Shown piece after piece: positions 25,128 to 33,312 of a stretch of 64,000 nt of DNA. Source of the DNA: Demequina aurantiaca (GTDB taxonomy: Bacteria > Actinomycetota > Actinomycetes > Actinomycetales > Demequinaceae); the NCBI RefSeq assembly GCF_000975135.1, contig NZ_BBRF01000001.1, positions 870,380 through 934,379 of the forward strand, given 5' to 3'. Every line of letters begins with the position of its first letter. Within the stretch, counting starts at the first letter, position 1. The position numbers and the translations under genes were made by a program. The notes under the pieces are model-generated. The model did no database searches and was not told the DNA's origin. It was given only the letters and a program-made list of their open reading frames with translations.

Positions 25128-25133
25128 TAGGCT
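25128..25133 (+). promoter_or_regulatory. Leaderless -10 box (TAGGCT) of the CopD-CtaG gene
   Basis: TAGGCT, then 6 nt, then the ATG at 25140. This is the same hexamer and spacing as at the MOSC gene. Confidence 0.6.
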
Positions 25134-25139
25134 TAGCCC

Positions 25140-27008
25140 ATGTCCATGAGTACCCTCGTCTTCGCGTCGGCGGGTGTTCGAGACATCTCCTTGGGCGTCA
25201 CCGTGGGTGCGCTGCTTGTGATCATGGCCCTGTTGCCGCGTGGCCACGGCGCCGTGAATCGCATGGGACTCGTGGCCCGTGTCGCATCGGCCGTCTGGGC
25301 GGTGAGCGCCGTCACGTACCTGGTGGCCTCGTATGCGCAAATCGTGCCGCGGACGGGCACCGGGCAAACTGCCTCGTATGGAGCCGGGTTCATCCAGGAG
25401 GTGTGGTCGTTCGCGACCACGATCGACCTGGGCAAGGCGTTCCTGCAGATGGCGCTCGCGGCCATCGTGGCCTCCGTCGTGGTGGGATTTGTGCGCACAC
25501 CCTCGGCGGCCGCCTGGGCGCTGGTGCCCGTCGTGTGGGCGCTCGGCTGGCAGGCGCAGACCGGCCATGCCGCGGGTGCGGCCGACCACCACCTCGCGGT
25601 CAGTTCCATGTTCCTGCACGTCGCGGGCTCGGCGGTGTGGATCGGCATCATCACCGCGGTTGCCCTTGGCCGTCGCCACCTGGGCGCCTCAACCAAGGAC
25701 GTCGTGTTCCGCATGTCACGCATCGCGCTGTGGGCCGCGATTCTGGTGACGGTCTCCGGTGTGGGAAACGCGTGGTTGCGCTTCAACGATCCCTTGGATC
25801 TGTTCACGTCCACGTACGGTCGCATTCTGTTGCTGAAGCTCGCGCTGATGGCCGTGGTCGTCGCGCTCGCCGCTTGGCACAGACGGCGGACGATGCCGCG
25901 GTTGAGTAATACCGACGTTCAGCAGCGCTTTTGGAAGGTCATGGCAGTGGACGTGTGGGCGCTCGTGGGCGTGGTGACGGTCGCCGCCGTACTCTCCGGC
26001 ACCGCCCCGCCCGCGGACTTGACGCCGATCGATGCCCCGACCCCCGCGTACTTCCTCACCGGTTATGACCTGCCGCCCGCACCTACCTTCCTCACCTGGT
26101 TTGGCCAGTGGAGGTTCGAGATCATCAGCGCGTATGTGTTGGTGGCGCTTGGTGTTGTGTACCTGATCTGGGCGCGCCGCCTCCATCGCCGTGGGGATGG
26201 TTGGCCCTGGTATCGCAGCTTCTCGTTCATCTTTGGGATCGTCGCCATGATCTGGATCACGCAAAGTGGCCCCGCGATCTACGGCTCAGTGACCTTCAGT
26301 GGGCACATGCTCCAGCACATGATGCTAGTCATGGTGGCGCCGATTCCCCTCGCACTTGGAGCCCCCGTGACGCTCGCGCTGCGGGCGCTCCCGCCGCGAG
26401 CGGACAAGTCACGCGGTCCGCGCGAGTGGATCAGGGTGATCGTCGAGTCGCGAATCATGCGCTTCCTTGCGAACCCCGTGGTTGCGGCCATCAACTTCGC
26501 CGGCTCCCTGGTCGCCTTCTATTACTCGCCGGTGTTCGAGTTCGCGCTACGCAACCACGCCGGACACCTATGGATGGTGCTGCACTTCACGCTGGTGGGA
26601 TACCTGTTCGCCAACGCGCTAGTGGGAATCGATCCCGGCCCCAAGCGCCCGCGCTATCCACTACGGATAGTTCTGCTCTTTGCCACGATGGGGTTCCATG
26701 CATTCTTCGGTGTGACGCTCATGGCGTCGCAGGTGCTGCTCGCTCCCACGTGGTTTGGATTGATGGGTCGACCCTGGGGGCCCGATGCGATCACCGACCA
26801 GCAGTACGGTGGCCAGATTGCGTGGGGAATCGGCGAATTGCCGACCGTCTTGCTAGCGATCGGAGTGGTGATCGCATGGCGGGCGGCCGACGCGCGCGAG
26901 GGCAAGCGGAAGGATCGTCAGGCTGACCGCGACGACGACGCGGAGCTCAAGAAGTACAACGCCATGCTGGCGCAGGTGGCAGACCAGGACGGGCAACGCG
27001 GCGAATAG
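25140..27008 (+). CDS. CopD-CtaG fusion: copper resistance / cytochrome c oxidase assembly membrane protein
   Basis: A 622-residue polytopic membrane protein. Residues about 1-290 match the CopD copper-transport domain (several helices with HAAGAADHHLAVSS and LHVAGSAVWIG histidines). Residues about 310-590 match the actinobacterial CtaG (caa3_CtaG) domain, with TQSGPAIYGSVTFSGHM, MLQHMMLVMVAP and HAFFGVTLM motifs rich in His and Met. The last 40 residues are charged and cytoplasmic. The fusion is common in actinobacteria and delivers copper to cytochrome c oxidase or manages copper across the membrane. No cox genes are adjacent. The ATG start is supported by the leaderless -10. Confidence 0.88.
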   Translation: MSMSTLVFASAGVRDISLGVTVGALLVIMALLPRGHGAVNRMGLVARVASAVWAVSAVTYLVASYAQIVPRTGTGQTASYGAGFIQEVWSFATTIDLGKAFLQMALAAIVASVVVGFVRTPSAAAWALVPVVWALGWQAQTGHAAGAADHHLAVSSMFLHVAGSAVWIGIITAVALGRRHLGASTKDVVFRMSRIALWAAILVTVSGVGNAWLRFNDPLDLFTSTYGRILLLKLALMAVVVALAAWHRRRTMPRLSNTDVQQRFWKVMAVDVWALVGVVTVAAVLSGTAPPADLTPIDAPTPAYFLTGYDLPPAPTFLTWFGQWRFEIISAYVLVALGVVYLIWARRLHRRGDGWPWYRSFSFIFGIVAMIWITQSGPAIYGSVTFSGHMLQHMMLVMVAPIPLALGAPVTLALRALPPRADKSRGPREWIRVIVESRIMRFLANPVVAAINFAGSLVAFYYSPVFEFALRNHAGHLWMVLHFTLVGYLFANALVGIDPGPKRPRYPLRIVLLFATMGFHAFFGVTLMASQVLLAPTWFGLMGRPWGPDAITDQQYGGQIAWGIGELPTVLLAIGVVIAWRAADAREGKRKDRQADRDDDAELKKYNAMLAQVADQDGQRGE

Positions 27009-27036
27009 TCTGCGTGGCCACCGTGACCCCCATGAG

Positions 27037-27114
27037 TTATCCACAGATTTCGTCCACAGGACTGTGAACAATCGGTGACGCGCGCTCCTCAGGTGTGGAA
27101 AACCGTGTGGGTAA
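27037..27114 (+). other. Cluster of five DnaA-box-like 9-mers
   Basis: Within 78 bp are TTATCCACA (27037), TCGTCCACA (27050), and in the reverse orientation TTGTTCACA (27063-27071), TTTTCCACA (27094-27102) and TTACCCACA (27106-27114). The first is a perfect consensus and the others deviate by one or two bases. No dnaA, dnaN or parAB gene is nearby, so this is not an obvious oriC. It could be a DnaA-titration or reactivation site, or a DnaA-controlled promoter for the downstream RNA candidate. Confidence 0.5.
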
Positions 27115-27180
27115 AAGGTGGAGGAAAAATAGTGCTGGATTCACCTTGCGTGAGACCTCAGAGGCGAGTACGAATAGGGA

Positions 27181-27552
27181 CATCGGAAGGCGCTGAGACC
27201 GCTTGAGTTGAGTTGGGAAACCGGCTCAGATGGCCCAAGTATCACTGCCGGATCCCCGGGCAACCGGAGACCTGGCCTCAGGATCAGGGTTCGCAGTCGA
27301 GGCAAGTTCCGGACACTTCGGACAACGACAGTCCACGTCAAGGGGCCCGGGTCGCATCAGCTGCTCGGCGCTACTGAGAACTGTGCGTGACGGCGCAGGG
27401 ACTGGCGGCCCGGAGGGTCGACCGAGAGGTCACTTCCTTAGGGAGGTGTCGCCGCATCGTCAATCGCGGCCGTCGGGGGAAGCGGTTCGCCGTGGCCCTC
27501 GAGAACTTGAGGTCATGGCAAGGCCCCCCGAACGCTTACTTCGGGGGGCCTT
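27181..27552 (+). ncRNA. Candidate structured non-coding RNA (about 370 nt) ending in a strong terminator
   Basis: The 660 bp between CopD-CtaG and the NmrA-like gene hold no convincing protein gene. From about 27181 the sequence can form several helices: CTGAG-A-CCG with CGGCTCAG (27193-27229), GCCTC with GAGGC (27275-27303), and CAGTCC with GGACTG (27329-27404). It ends in a 13-bp terminator stem. A possible promoter is TTGCGT-17-TACGAA at 27146-27174. It does not match the conserved cores I know for RNase P RNA, tmRNA, SRP RNA or common riboswitches. The remaining 27553-27668 shows nothing recognisable. Confidence 0.35.
27520..27552 (+). terminator. Perfect 13-bp intrinsic terminator stem
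   Basis: AAGGCCCCCCGAA (27520-27532) pairs exactly with TTCGGGGGGCCTT (27540-27552) around a 7-nt loop. It lies about 120 nt beyond the 3' end of the minus-strand NmrA-like gene and at the end of the plus-strand RNA candidate, so it could serve either strand. Confidence 0.75.
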
Positions 27553-27668
27553 CGCCTTGCCAGGGGCGACACTGGAGGATTTCTCCGCCCGGGCATCGTC
27601 CGCTGGCAATACGGTAAGTGCCTCCCGCAGCGAAATCGGTCAGGACACGCCCAGGTGGCGCGCGGGAA

Positions 27669-28547
27669 CTAGTGCTTAGGCTCCGGCGCCCACTGTTCGG
27701 CGTGGTCCTTGGCCCATTGCGCGAAGCCGATGGGCTCGTTGCCCGTCACCGTCTTGACGTCGTCGGTGAGTCCGCTGGCTTTACCGGCGCGAGCTATCGA
27801 GTAGATCATGATGGTCACGAACACCATGCCCCATGGCATGCCCAGCACCGAGCGGGCGTGGCGTGCGTAGCGGAAGATGCCGGGCTTCGCGTACGTGATC
27901 TCTCGGCCGAGCACGTCGGAGATCGTCGCGGCAACCTGAGTGTAGGTGAGTGCCTCCGGGCCAGTGGGGGTCCAGCCCTTGTTCACGTGATCCGCGGGGT
28001 GGAGGAGCGCCTCGACCGCCACGCGAGCGATGTCGTCCGCCGCGACGAAGCTGGTCGCGCCGTTTCCGGCGGGAACCATGAGGTTGTCACGGTCGCGAAT
28101 GTCCGTGAGGTGCGTGGTGGTGAGGTTCTCCATGAAGAACGACGGCCGCACGAAGGTCCAGTCAAGGCCGGACTCCTTGAGCCACACCTCGAGGTCGTGG
28201 TGAGGGACGGTCTTGTTGTGCTCCGCACCCTGGAGGGAGAGCAGCACCATCGACTCCACGCCGGCCGCCTTGGCGGCCTCGAGCGACGGCACCATGTCGC
28301 GGGCAATCTTGGACAACTGCGGAGGACGCATCAGGAAGACCTGATCGACACCTTCATAGGCGGCGGCCCAGGTATCTGGGTTGGTGAAGTCGAGCGCGAC
28401 GGCCTCGACCGTGTCGCCGAACTCATCTATTACGCCTTGAGCGTGGAAGCCCGCGGCGCGCACCGGCACGCCGGCGGCGAGTAGGCCCGCGACCACGACC
28501 TTGCCGATGTTGCCGGTGGCGCCGGTGACGAGGATGGGTGCGGTCAT
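27669..28547 (-). CDS. NmrA-like NAD(P)-binding SDR family protein
   Basis: A 292-residue atypical short-chain dehydrogenase. The N-terminal ILVTGATGNIGKVVVAGL is the Rossmann dinucleotide-binding motif. The middle contains a MVLLSLQGAEHN segment and FVAADDIARVAVEAL, as in NmrA/azoreductase-type NAD(P)H-binding proteins. The classical SDR catalytic Tyr-x-x-x-Lys is not evident, so it may sense or bind redox cofactor, or reduce quinones. ATG at 28547 with a GGAAGA ribosome site; the frame stays open upstream but has no similarity. Divergent from a MarR regulator whose promoter overlaps its own, so it is the likely target gene. Confidence 0.82.
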   Translation of the reverse strand: MTAPILVTGATGNIGKVVVAGLLAAGVPVRAAGFHAQGVIDEFGDTVEAVALDFTNPDTWAAAYEGVDQVFLMRPPQLSKIARDMVPSLEAAKAAGVESMVLLSLQGAEHNKTVPHHDLEVWLKESGLDWTFVRPSFFMENLTTTHLTDIRDRDNLMVPAGNGATSFVAADDIARVAVEALLHPADHVNKGWTPTGPEALTYTQVAATISDVLGREITYAKPGIFRYARHARSVLGMPWGMVFVTIMIYSIARAGKASGLTDDVKTVTGNEPIGFAQWAKDHAEQWAPEPKH

Positions 28548-28598
28548 GATGCGTCTTCCGTTCTGTGAGTTGAGGTGTGGCGATCGTGTCCTTATGTG

Positions 28599-28610
28599 TA
28601 CTATACATGT
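28599..28610. promoter_or_regulatory. Overlapping divergent promoters of the marR-like and nmrA-like genes
   Basis: On the plus strand TACTAT (28599-28604) lies 6 nt before the ATG at 28611, a leaderless start. On the minus strand TATAGT (28605-28600) could be the -10 of the NmrA-like gene, giving a leader of about 45 nt. The AT-rich segment contains the inverted repeats TGTA-CTA-TACA and ACATGT, a natural site for the MarR protein to repress both genes. Confidence 0.6.
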
Positions 28611-29132
28611 ATGTTCACATCTCAGGGCAACGGAGTGGTTGACGACGCGTCGGGAGTGACGAGTCCCGACCTCGCGGCGCTGGACGCCGCGCTCCTGCAG
28701 CTGCGGAGGTTCGCGGCACCCCCTGCAGCCCACGCCGTCCGCGGGACCGAGGGGCCGGTCGAAACCTCGACCATCCTCGTTGTCGACGCCACCGCGCGCC
28801 TCGCGGAGGCGAACGAGCCCGCCACGGTGGGAGCAGTCGCCCGCGAGATCGCAGTGACTCACTCGACGGCGAGCAGGCTCGTCGGCCGGGCTGTGGACGC
28901 GGGCATGATTGTGCGCGAACGCTCGCACCGCGACGCACGGGCCGTGAGCCTCGCGGTTACCCCAGCCGGGGTGGAGCTACAGCTGCGCTCGCAGGAGTTT
29001 CGTCTCGCGCGCCTGCGTGACCTCCTCGGAGACTGGGAAGACGACGCGACGCGACAACTGATCGAAAGCATCGGCGCTCTTGCCGAGGCTGTGAATGATT
29101 CTGCCTACCCATCAAAGGAGATCCCCTCATGA
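28611..29132 (+). CDS. MarR family transcriptional regulator
   Basis: A 173-residue winged-helix regulator. The DNA-binding core runs from about residue 55 to 125: VGAVAREIAVTHSTASRLV as helix-turn-helix, then the wing VRERSHRDARAVSLAVTPAG typical of MarR. Dimerisation helices lie at both ends. It probably represses itself and the divergent NmrA-like gene until a phenolic or oxidant signal is present. The ATG at 28611 is chosen from the -10 spacing. It overlaps the DoxX gene by 4 nt (ATGA), so regulator and membrane protein are co-translated. Confidence 0.85.
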   Translation: MFTSQGNGVVDDASGVTSPDLAALDAALLQLRRFAAPPAAHAVRGTEGPVETSTILVVDATARLAEANEPATVGAVAREIAVTHSTASRLVGRAVDAGMIVRERSHRDARAVSLAVTPAGVELQLRSQEFRLARLRDLLGDWEDDATRQLIESIGALAEAVNDSAYPSKEIPS

Positions 29133-29497
29133 ACATCGCACTGTGGATCGCTCAGATCCTGTTGGCCCTCGCTTTCCTGGGCGCCGGCATCACCAAACTC
29201 AAGGACGACCGTCTCACCTACGCGGCCAACCGTCCCCCCATGACGACCTTCGCGGAGCGACTATCGACGCCGTTCTTCAAGACACTCGGCGTGTTGGAGC
29301 TGCTGGGTGCCATCGCGCTCATCGTGCCGTGGGCCACCGGCATCGCCCCCATCTTGACGCCCATCGCCGCCGTGGGATTGGCGCTCATCATGGTGGGAGC
29401 GCTCGTCGATCACGCCAAGCACGGCGAGAAGCAGGCCTACCCGGTCAACCTCGTGCTGGGCGCGCTCGCGATTCTGGTCGCGATTGGTCGGTTCTAG
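29129..29497 (+). CDS. DoxX family membrane protein
   Basis: A 122-residue protein with four hydrophobic helices. The opening MNIALWIAQILLALAFLGAG and the GAGITKLKDD motif are typical of the DoxX/DoxD-like family of small quinone- or thiosulfate-linked membrane proteins. The LGVLELLGAIALIVP segment fits the third helix. Preceded by AAAGGAGATC within the marR 3' end (4-nt overlap). With the NmrA-like reductase and MarR it forms a small redox- or electrophile-response module; that role is inference from context. Confidence 0.82.
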   Translation: MNIALWIAQILLALAFLGAGITKLKDDRLTYAANRPPMTTFAERLSTPFFKTLGVLELLGAIALIVPWATGIAPILTPIAAVGLALIMVGALVDHAKHGEKQAYPVNLVLGALAILVAIGRF

Positions 29498-29519
29498 GCC
29501 CGACACGCGACTCTTGGGG

Positions 29520-30347
29520 CTAGTGCAGCCCAAGTCCGAGCGTGCGCGAGACAGTGACCACCACGCCGTTCTCCGTATTGGAAGGCGCCTCGAAGCGGGC
29601 CCTTTCCTTGACCTGCGGGTGCGCGTTCGCCATCGCGTAGGACCACTCGGCGGCGTCGAGGAGTTCGAGGTCGTTGAGGTAGTCGCCGAACGCCATGGTT
29701 TGGGAGGCAGTGACGCCTAGGGCGTCCTGGAGCGCGCGGAGCGCCCCGCCCTTGTTGGTGGTGAGACCCATGAGGTCCACCCAGTGCTTGCCGGACACGG
29801 CCACGCGCCCCTCATCGCTGAACTCCGTCAGCACCGGTGCGGCTCCGTGCTCGGACCCGTCAAAGTCAAAGACGGCAATCTTCAGGATGCCGTCCTCGGG
29901 CCAGTCGAGCAGGTCGTCGATGGTGGCGAGGCTGCGGTAGTAGCGCGAGGTCTCCGCCAGGAAGGCCTCGTCGGCGCGCTCGACATACGCGGACTTCTTG
30001 CCGCAGACGACAACGCCGATGTCTCCGCCTCCGGCCGCGTGCTCCCGCAGTCGGGTCACTACGCGCCTGACCAGCGCATCGTCCATCAGCGTAGAACTGA
30101 CTTCCTCGGTGCCCTGCAGCACGTAGGCGCCGTTCTCCGCGATGAAGTCCAGGCCGTCGGCCCGCTCGCCCATCTGCTCAAAGAGCGAGTAGTACTGGCG
30201 CCCACTGGCAGGGCAGAAGGTGATGCCGCGCTCGCCCAGGGCGTCCAGGAATGCGTCGAAGTTGTGGGGCAGTTTGTGGTCGGCATCCAGGAATGTGCCG
30301 TCCATGTCAACGGCAATCAGGCGGATGTCGGGGTTGGTGTCGCTCAC
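29520..30347 (-). CDS. HAD superfamily phosphatase (Cof type)
   Basis: A 275-residue soluble hydrolase. Motif I is VDMDGTF with the nucleophile and acid/base aspartates near residues 13-15, motif III is the lysine region after VSGKHWVDLM, and motif IV is GDYLNDLEL. The large cap insertion between motifs I and III marks the Cof/type IIB subfamily, which dephosphorylates sugar phosphates and nucleotides. The substrate is not predictable. The start is the GTG at 30347 with a GGAGAG ribosome site; the in-frame TTG at 30362 is less likely. It converges on doxX and lies downstream of the SulP gene. Confidence 0.85.
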   Translation of the reverse strand: MSDTNPDIRLIAVDMDGTFLDADHKLPHNFDAFLDALGERGITFCPASGRQYYSLFEQMGERADGLDFIAENGAYVLQGTEEVSSTLMDDALVRRVVTRLREHAAGGGDIGVVVCGKKSAYVERADEAFLAETSRYYRSLATIDDLLDWPEDGILKIAVFDFDGSEHGAAPVLTEFSDEGRVAVSGKHWVDLMGLTTNKGGALRALQDALGVTASQTMAFGDYLNDLELLDAAEWSYAMANAHPQVKERARFEAPSNTENGVVVTVSRTLGLGLH

Positions 30348-30406
30348 GGCGGCGCTCTCCAAGGGATTGACTACGGGTGGGGACGCGACTCTGCGACAGG
30401 ACTAGT

Positions 30407-32143
30407 CTACGGGGCGCTGTTTTCCGTGCGGCGTTGCTCTGCGAGCTCGTACGCGGCGTCCAGGTTGCCGATGATCGACGGCGTCTGGGGGATGATCGCG
30501 TCGGATAGCCGCTTGACGGTGCCGTCCTTGGCCAGGTGGTCGCGAAGCGTGTCCGACACCCCGCACAACACCACCTCAATGCCATCCTGATGCCACTTCT
30601 CGAGCTTGGCATCGAGAGACTTGAGGAACGTAGCGGAGGGGATCCCGGCACCCTCCCGTAGTGAGAGGACGATGGCGGCGTGGTGCCCGGAGGTCGCCTC
30701 CGGCCATTCGCTCTCGAGCCGGTTGACCTCGGCGAAGAACCCGCTGCCCGCGTAGTGCAGCACGGTGGTTTGGTTCTCGGGGAAGGAGGTGGGTAGCTCG
30801 GCTACCGACCAGTCTCCCGTGTCCGAGCGAATCAGGCGGACGATGCGGCCTTGCTTGGAGGCTTGGGCGGCGTAGAGAACGATCGAGACGCCGGCGCCAA
30901 AGAAGATCGCGACTTGCAGCGGCAAGCCTGTGGTCGCCACGAAGGTCAATACCATCGCGAAGGCTGACAACGCAGAAGTGCGCCACACCAGCTTCATGTC
31001 GGGGATTCGACCCACCACCAGCTCGCCCCCGATGACGAGCAGCAGGCCGCCAATGACCGGCATCGGGATCAGGCCGGCGAGTGGTCCGATGGTCACGACG
31101 ATGATGAGCAGCCACAGTCCGGCGAAGATTCCGGCCCATCGCGTCATCGCTCCGCTGCTGGTGGCGATGCCAGTGCGAGACAGTGAGCCGCCCGTCGGTA
31201 GCGCGGCGAAGAACCCGCCGCCGATGTTCGCGAGGCCCTGGGCGGTGAAGTCCTTGGAAGCATCCGAGCGGCTGCCGTCGGGGTTGGGGACGGAGGCGCC
31301 AATGCCGGCCGCCTGGGCGAGGGCGACGAGCGCGATCGCGACGGCACCGACCGCGAGGCTCGGGATGGCCGACAGGTCCGGCAAGGTCAGCGGCGGGAGC
31401 GAGCGCGGCACGTCGGCAATGTCGGAGACCAGCTCGACGTCAATCTTGGCGATGGCGACAATCACCGTGACGACAAGCAGGGCAATCAGCGTGGCGAGGG
31501 ACGTGAGTCTGGGGATAAGGCGAACCACCGCCCACACGGCCACCGTCCCGATTGCGACTGCGACGGACCACGGGTCCCAGGATGCGATGTGAATGGCGGA
31601 GTCAATGAGCTTGCCGACGGTGTTCGAGCTATCCGAGTCGTACCCCGTCGCATCCTTCATGACGCCCGCAACAATCTGCACGGCAATGCCCGCGGTGAAG
31701 CCAGTCATGACCGCGGTGGAGACGAACGACATCACCGAGCCCAGCTTGAGCAGGCCCAGGGCCAGCATCGCCAGGCCCACCATGATGGTGAGCATTGCTA
31801 CGGCGCCAATGTCACCCGGGTCTAGCCCCGCGTCGGTTAGCACCGACTTGGCGGACAGCGCGATCGCGCTTGTCAGGGTGGTGATCATCAGCACGGTGCG
31901 CGCGAACATCGAGCCCAGGATGGTGGGGACGATGCCGGACCACAGGCCCATCGGCGCCGAGAATCCGCCGATGGTCGCGTACGCCATGCCCTCGGGGATC
32001 GAGAAGAGGCCGGTGACGAGGCCGGAGATCGCGTCTTTGGGAGTCGGGCGGCCCAGCTTTCCGCGCTTCTTGCGACCAGTTTCCGATGACTTGCCGGCCG
32101 ATGCGGCGGAAGGAGAGACGCCCTCCGAGGGGTTTTCGGTCAC
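30407..32143 (-). CDS. SulP family anion transporter with STAS domain
   Basis: A 578-residue permease of the SLC26/SulP family, which moves sulfate, bicarbonate or dicarboxylates. The transmembrane core begins at about residue 35 with DAISGLVTGLFSIPEGMAYA, and continues with about 10-12 helices including the GLAGLIPMPVIGGLL segment. The C-terminal about 110 residues are the cytoplasmic STAS domain. No carbonic anhydrase is fused. The GTG start at 32143 is preceded by AGGGATC; the open frame upstream runs through the tRNA gene and is not coding. A second SulP (57637-59283) is in this window but is clearly different in sequence. Confidence 0.85.
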   Translation of the reverse strand: MTENPSEGVSPSAASAGKSSETGRKKRGKLGRPTPKDAISGLVTGLFSIPEGMAYATIGGFSAPMGLWSGIVPTILGSMFARTVLMITTLTSAIALSAKSVLTDAGLDPGDIGAVAMLTIMVGLAMLALGLLKLGSVMSFVSTAVMTGFTAGIAVQIVAGVMKDATGYDSDSSNTVGKLIDSAIHIASWDPWSVAVAIGTVAVWAVVRLIPRLTSLATLIALLVVTVIVAIAKIDVELVSDIADVPRSLPPLTLPDLSAIPSLAVGAVAIALVALAQAAGIGASVPNPDGSRSDASKDFTAQGLANIGGGFFAALPTGGSLSRTGIATSSGAMTRWAGIFAGLWLLIIVVTIGPLAGLIPMPVIGGLLLVIGGELVVGRIPDMKLVWRTSALSAFAMVLTFVATTGLPLQVAIFFGAGVSIVLYAAQASKQGRIVRLIRSDTGDWSVAELPTSFPENQTTVLHYAGSGFFAEVNRLESEWPEATSGHHAAIVLSLREGAGIPSATFLKSLDAKLEKWHQDGIEVVLCGVSDTLRDHLAKDGTVKRLSDAIIPQTPSIIGNLDAAYELAEQRRTENSAP

Positions 32144-32185
32144 CGAGATGATCCCTTCGTCTGGCGCTACGAACGACGAGCCACG

Positions 32186-32256
32186 AGCGGGTGACGGGAA
32201 TCGAACCCGCGCTATCAGCTTGGGAAGCTGAAGTTCTACCATTGAACTACACCCGC
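32186..32256 (-). tRNA. tRNA-Gly (anticodon CCC)
   Basis: A 71-nt cloverleaf on the minus strand. The acceptor stem GCGGGTG/CACCCGC is paired. The anticodon stem TCAGC/GCTGA has the loop TTCCCAA (anticodon CCC, reading GGG codons). The T arm has GGTTCGATTCC, and the discriminator is U, as usual for glycine. The 3' CCA is not encoded. It lies 42 nt upstream of the SulP gene on the same strand. Confidence 0.93.
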
Positions 32257-32321
32257 GCATCGAGTTACCTCGATGAATTCACCATACTAGCCTCCGGCGG
32301 CGAACCCTCCGGCGTTCGCGG

Positions 32322-33203
32322 TCAGGACGCAGTAGGCACGCAGATCGTGATCGCCTTGGGACGCACCTTGACCTTCAGTTTCTCAACCTTCTTGCGTACC
32401 CCGCCGTCAATCTCGTACGGAGTAGGTGCGTCGAACGTCATCTTGAATTTAGATCCGCGAGCGGTGATCACGAACGGGGAATTCTCGGTCTTGCCCAGCA
32501 CTACCGTGCCGAGGGTGCGGATCCACTCGGCTTGACTCTGCGCGGTGACGATCCCGATTTCCAACAGACCGTCATCGGGGCGCGCGCCGTCGAACACCTC
32601 GATGTCGCCAAAGACGTCCTTGACGTTGCCCACCAGCACACACGTCACCTCGCCCTTGTGGAACGTGCGGCCGTCCACCTCGACCTTGGCCTTCACCGGA
32701 CTGGTCTTGAGGTTACGGGCGCCGGTCCACAGATAGGCGGCGCGTCCCAGGCGATCCTTCAGCCCCGAATCGGCGCCATCGATCATCAGGGCGTCGAGCC
32801 CGGCGCCGGCCATCACGGCAAAGTACTCGCCATTGGCCTTTGCGAGGTCAAGCTGCTTGCGCTCACCATGGAGTCCGATGCCGACAGCGTCGGCGACGTC
32901 CTGAGGTACACCCAGGTTGGTGGCGAGAAGGTTTGCCGTCCCCGCGGGCAAGATGGCGATCACCGCATCGGTCTGCGCAACCGCATTGATGCACCGCTGA
33001 ACGGTGCCATCCCCGCCCCACACAAAGATGAGGTCTGCCCCCTCTGCCATGGCGTCATTCGCACACTTCGGTACCTGGCGACTCTTCGCGACCTCGTACC
33101 ACAGTGGCTCGGGGTGCCCCGCGTCGTGGAGCACGCGACGCAGTTCCCCAAGCCCTCCGCCGAATGACTTTTTGGAATGAGCGATGACCGCAATGGTAGG
33201 CAC
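32322..33203 (-). CDS. Diacylglycerol kinase family lipid kinase (DagK/LcbK-like)
   Basis: A 293-residue soluble kinase. The nucleotide-binding GGDGT motif sits in LIFVWGGDGTVQRC, followed by ILPAGTANLLATNLG, which together define the DAGK catalytic domain. The C-terminal beta-rich domain ends with a PYEIDGG-like segment holding the conserved acidic pair. It phosphorylates diacylglycerol or a related lipid. The GTG start at 33203 is supported by a GGAGAA ribosome site 6-7 nt away. The upstream gene on the same strand is the tiny membrane protein at 33313. Confidence 0.88.
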   Translation of the reverse strand: MPTIAVIAHSKKSFGGGLGELRRVLHDAGHPEPLWYEVAKSRQVPKCANDAMAEGADLIFVWGGDGTVQRCINAVAQTDAVIAILPAGTANLLATNLGVPQDVADAVGIGLHGERKQLDLAKANGEYFAVMAGAGLDALMIDGADSGLKDRLGRAAYLWTGARNLKTSPVKAKVEVDGRTFHKGEVTCVLVGNVKDVFGDIEVFDGARPDDGLLEIGIVTAQSQAEWIRTLGTVVLGKTENSPFVITARGSKFKMTFDAPTPYEIDGGVRKKVEKLKVKVRPKAITICVPTAS

Positions 33204-33230
33204 GGGGATTCTCCAATTGGCGAGGGGATT

Positions 33231-33266
33231 GGCGTGCCGACCCGAGAAGTCCCGGATCGGCACGCC
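33231..33266 (-). terminator. 10-bp perfect stem-loop between the small membrane protein and the lipid kinase
   Basis: GGCGTGCCGA (33231-33240) pairs with TCGGCACGCC (33257-33266). No T-run. It follows the 3' end of the 51-residue protein gene on the minus strand and precedes the kinase start, so it likely ends the small transcript. Confidence 0.5.
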
Positions 33267-33312
33267 GTTCGGCTCAGTTGAAAACTACTGAACTAGGTGA
33301 AACGTCGGCGGT

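Noticed and set aside
27212..27275. B12-riboswitch-like strings (GGGAAACCGG and CCGGAGACCTGG) in the non-coding region.
   Set aside because: Their order and spacing do not reproduce the cobalamin core, and no plus-strand gene follows that could be regulated.
27115..27552. RNase P RNA, tmRNA or SRP RNA.
   Set aside because: The GAGGAAAGTCC/ACAGAA core of RNase P, the tmRNA ends and the SRP GGAAG loop context are absent.
27230..27679. A plus-strand 149-codon open frame in the non-coding region.
   Set aside because: No ribosome site and atypical Arg/Ser/Gly-rich translation with no family resemblance. It runs across the terminator and into the 3' end of the NmrA-like gene.
32144..32260. N-terminal extension of the first SulP gene through the tRNA.
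   Set aside because: The extra codons are the tRNA-Gly sequence itself; the GTG at 32143 has a ribosome site.
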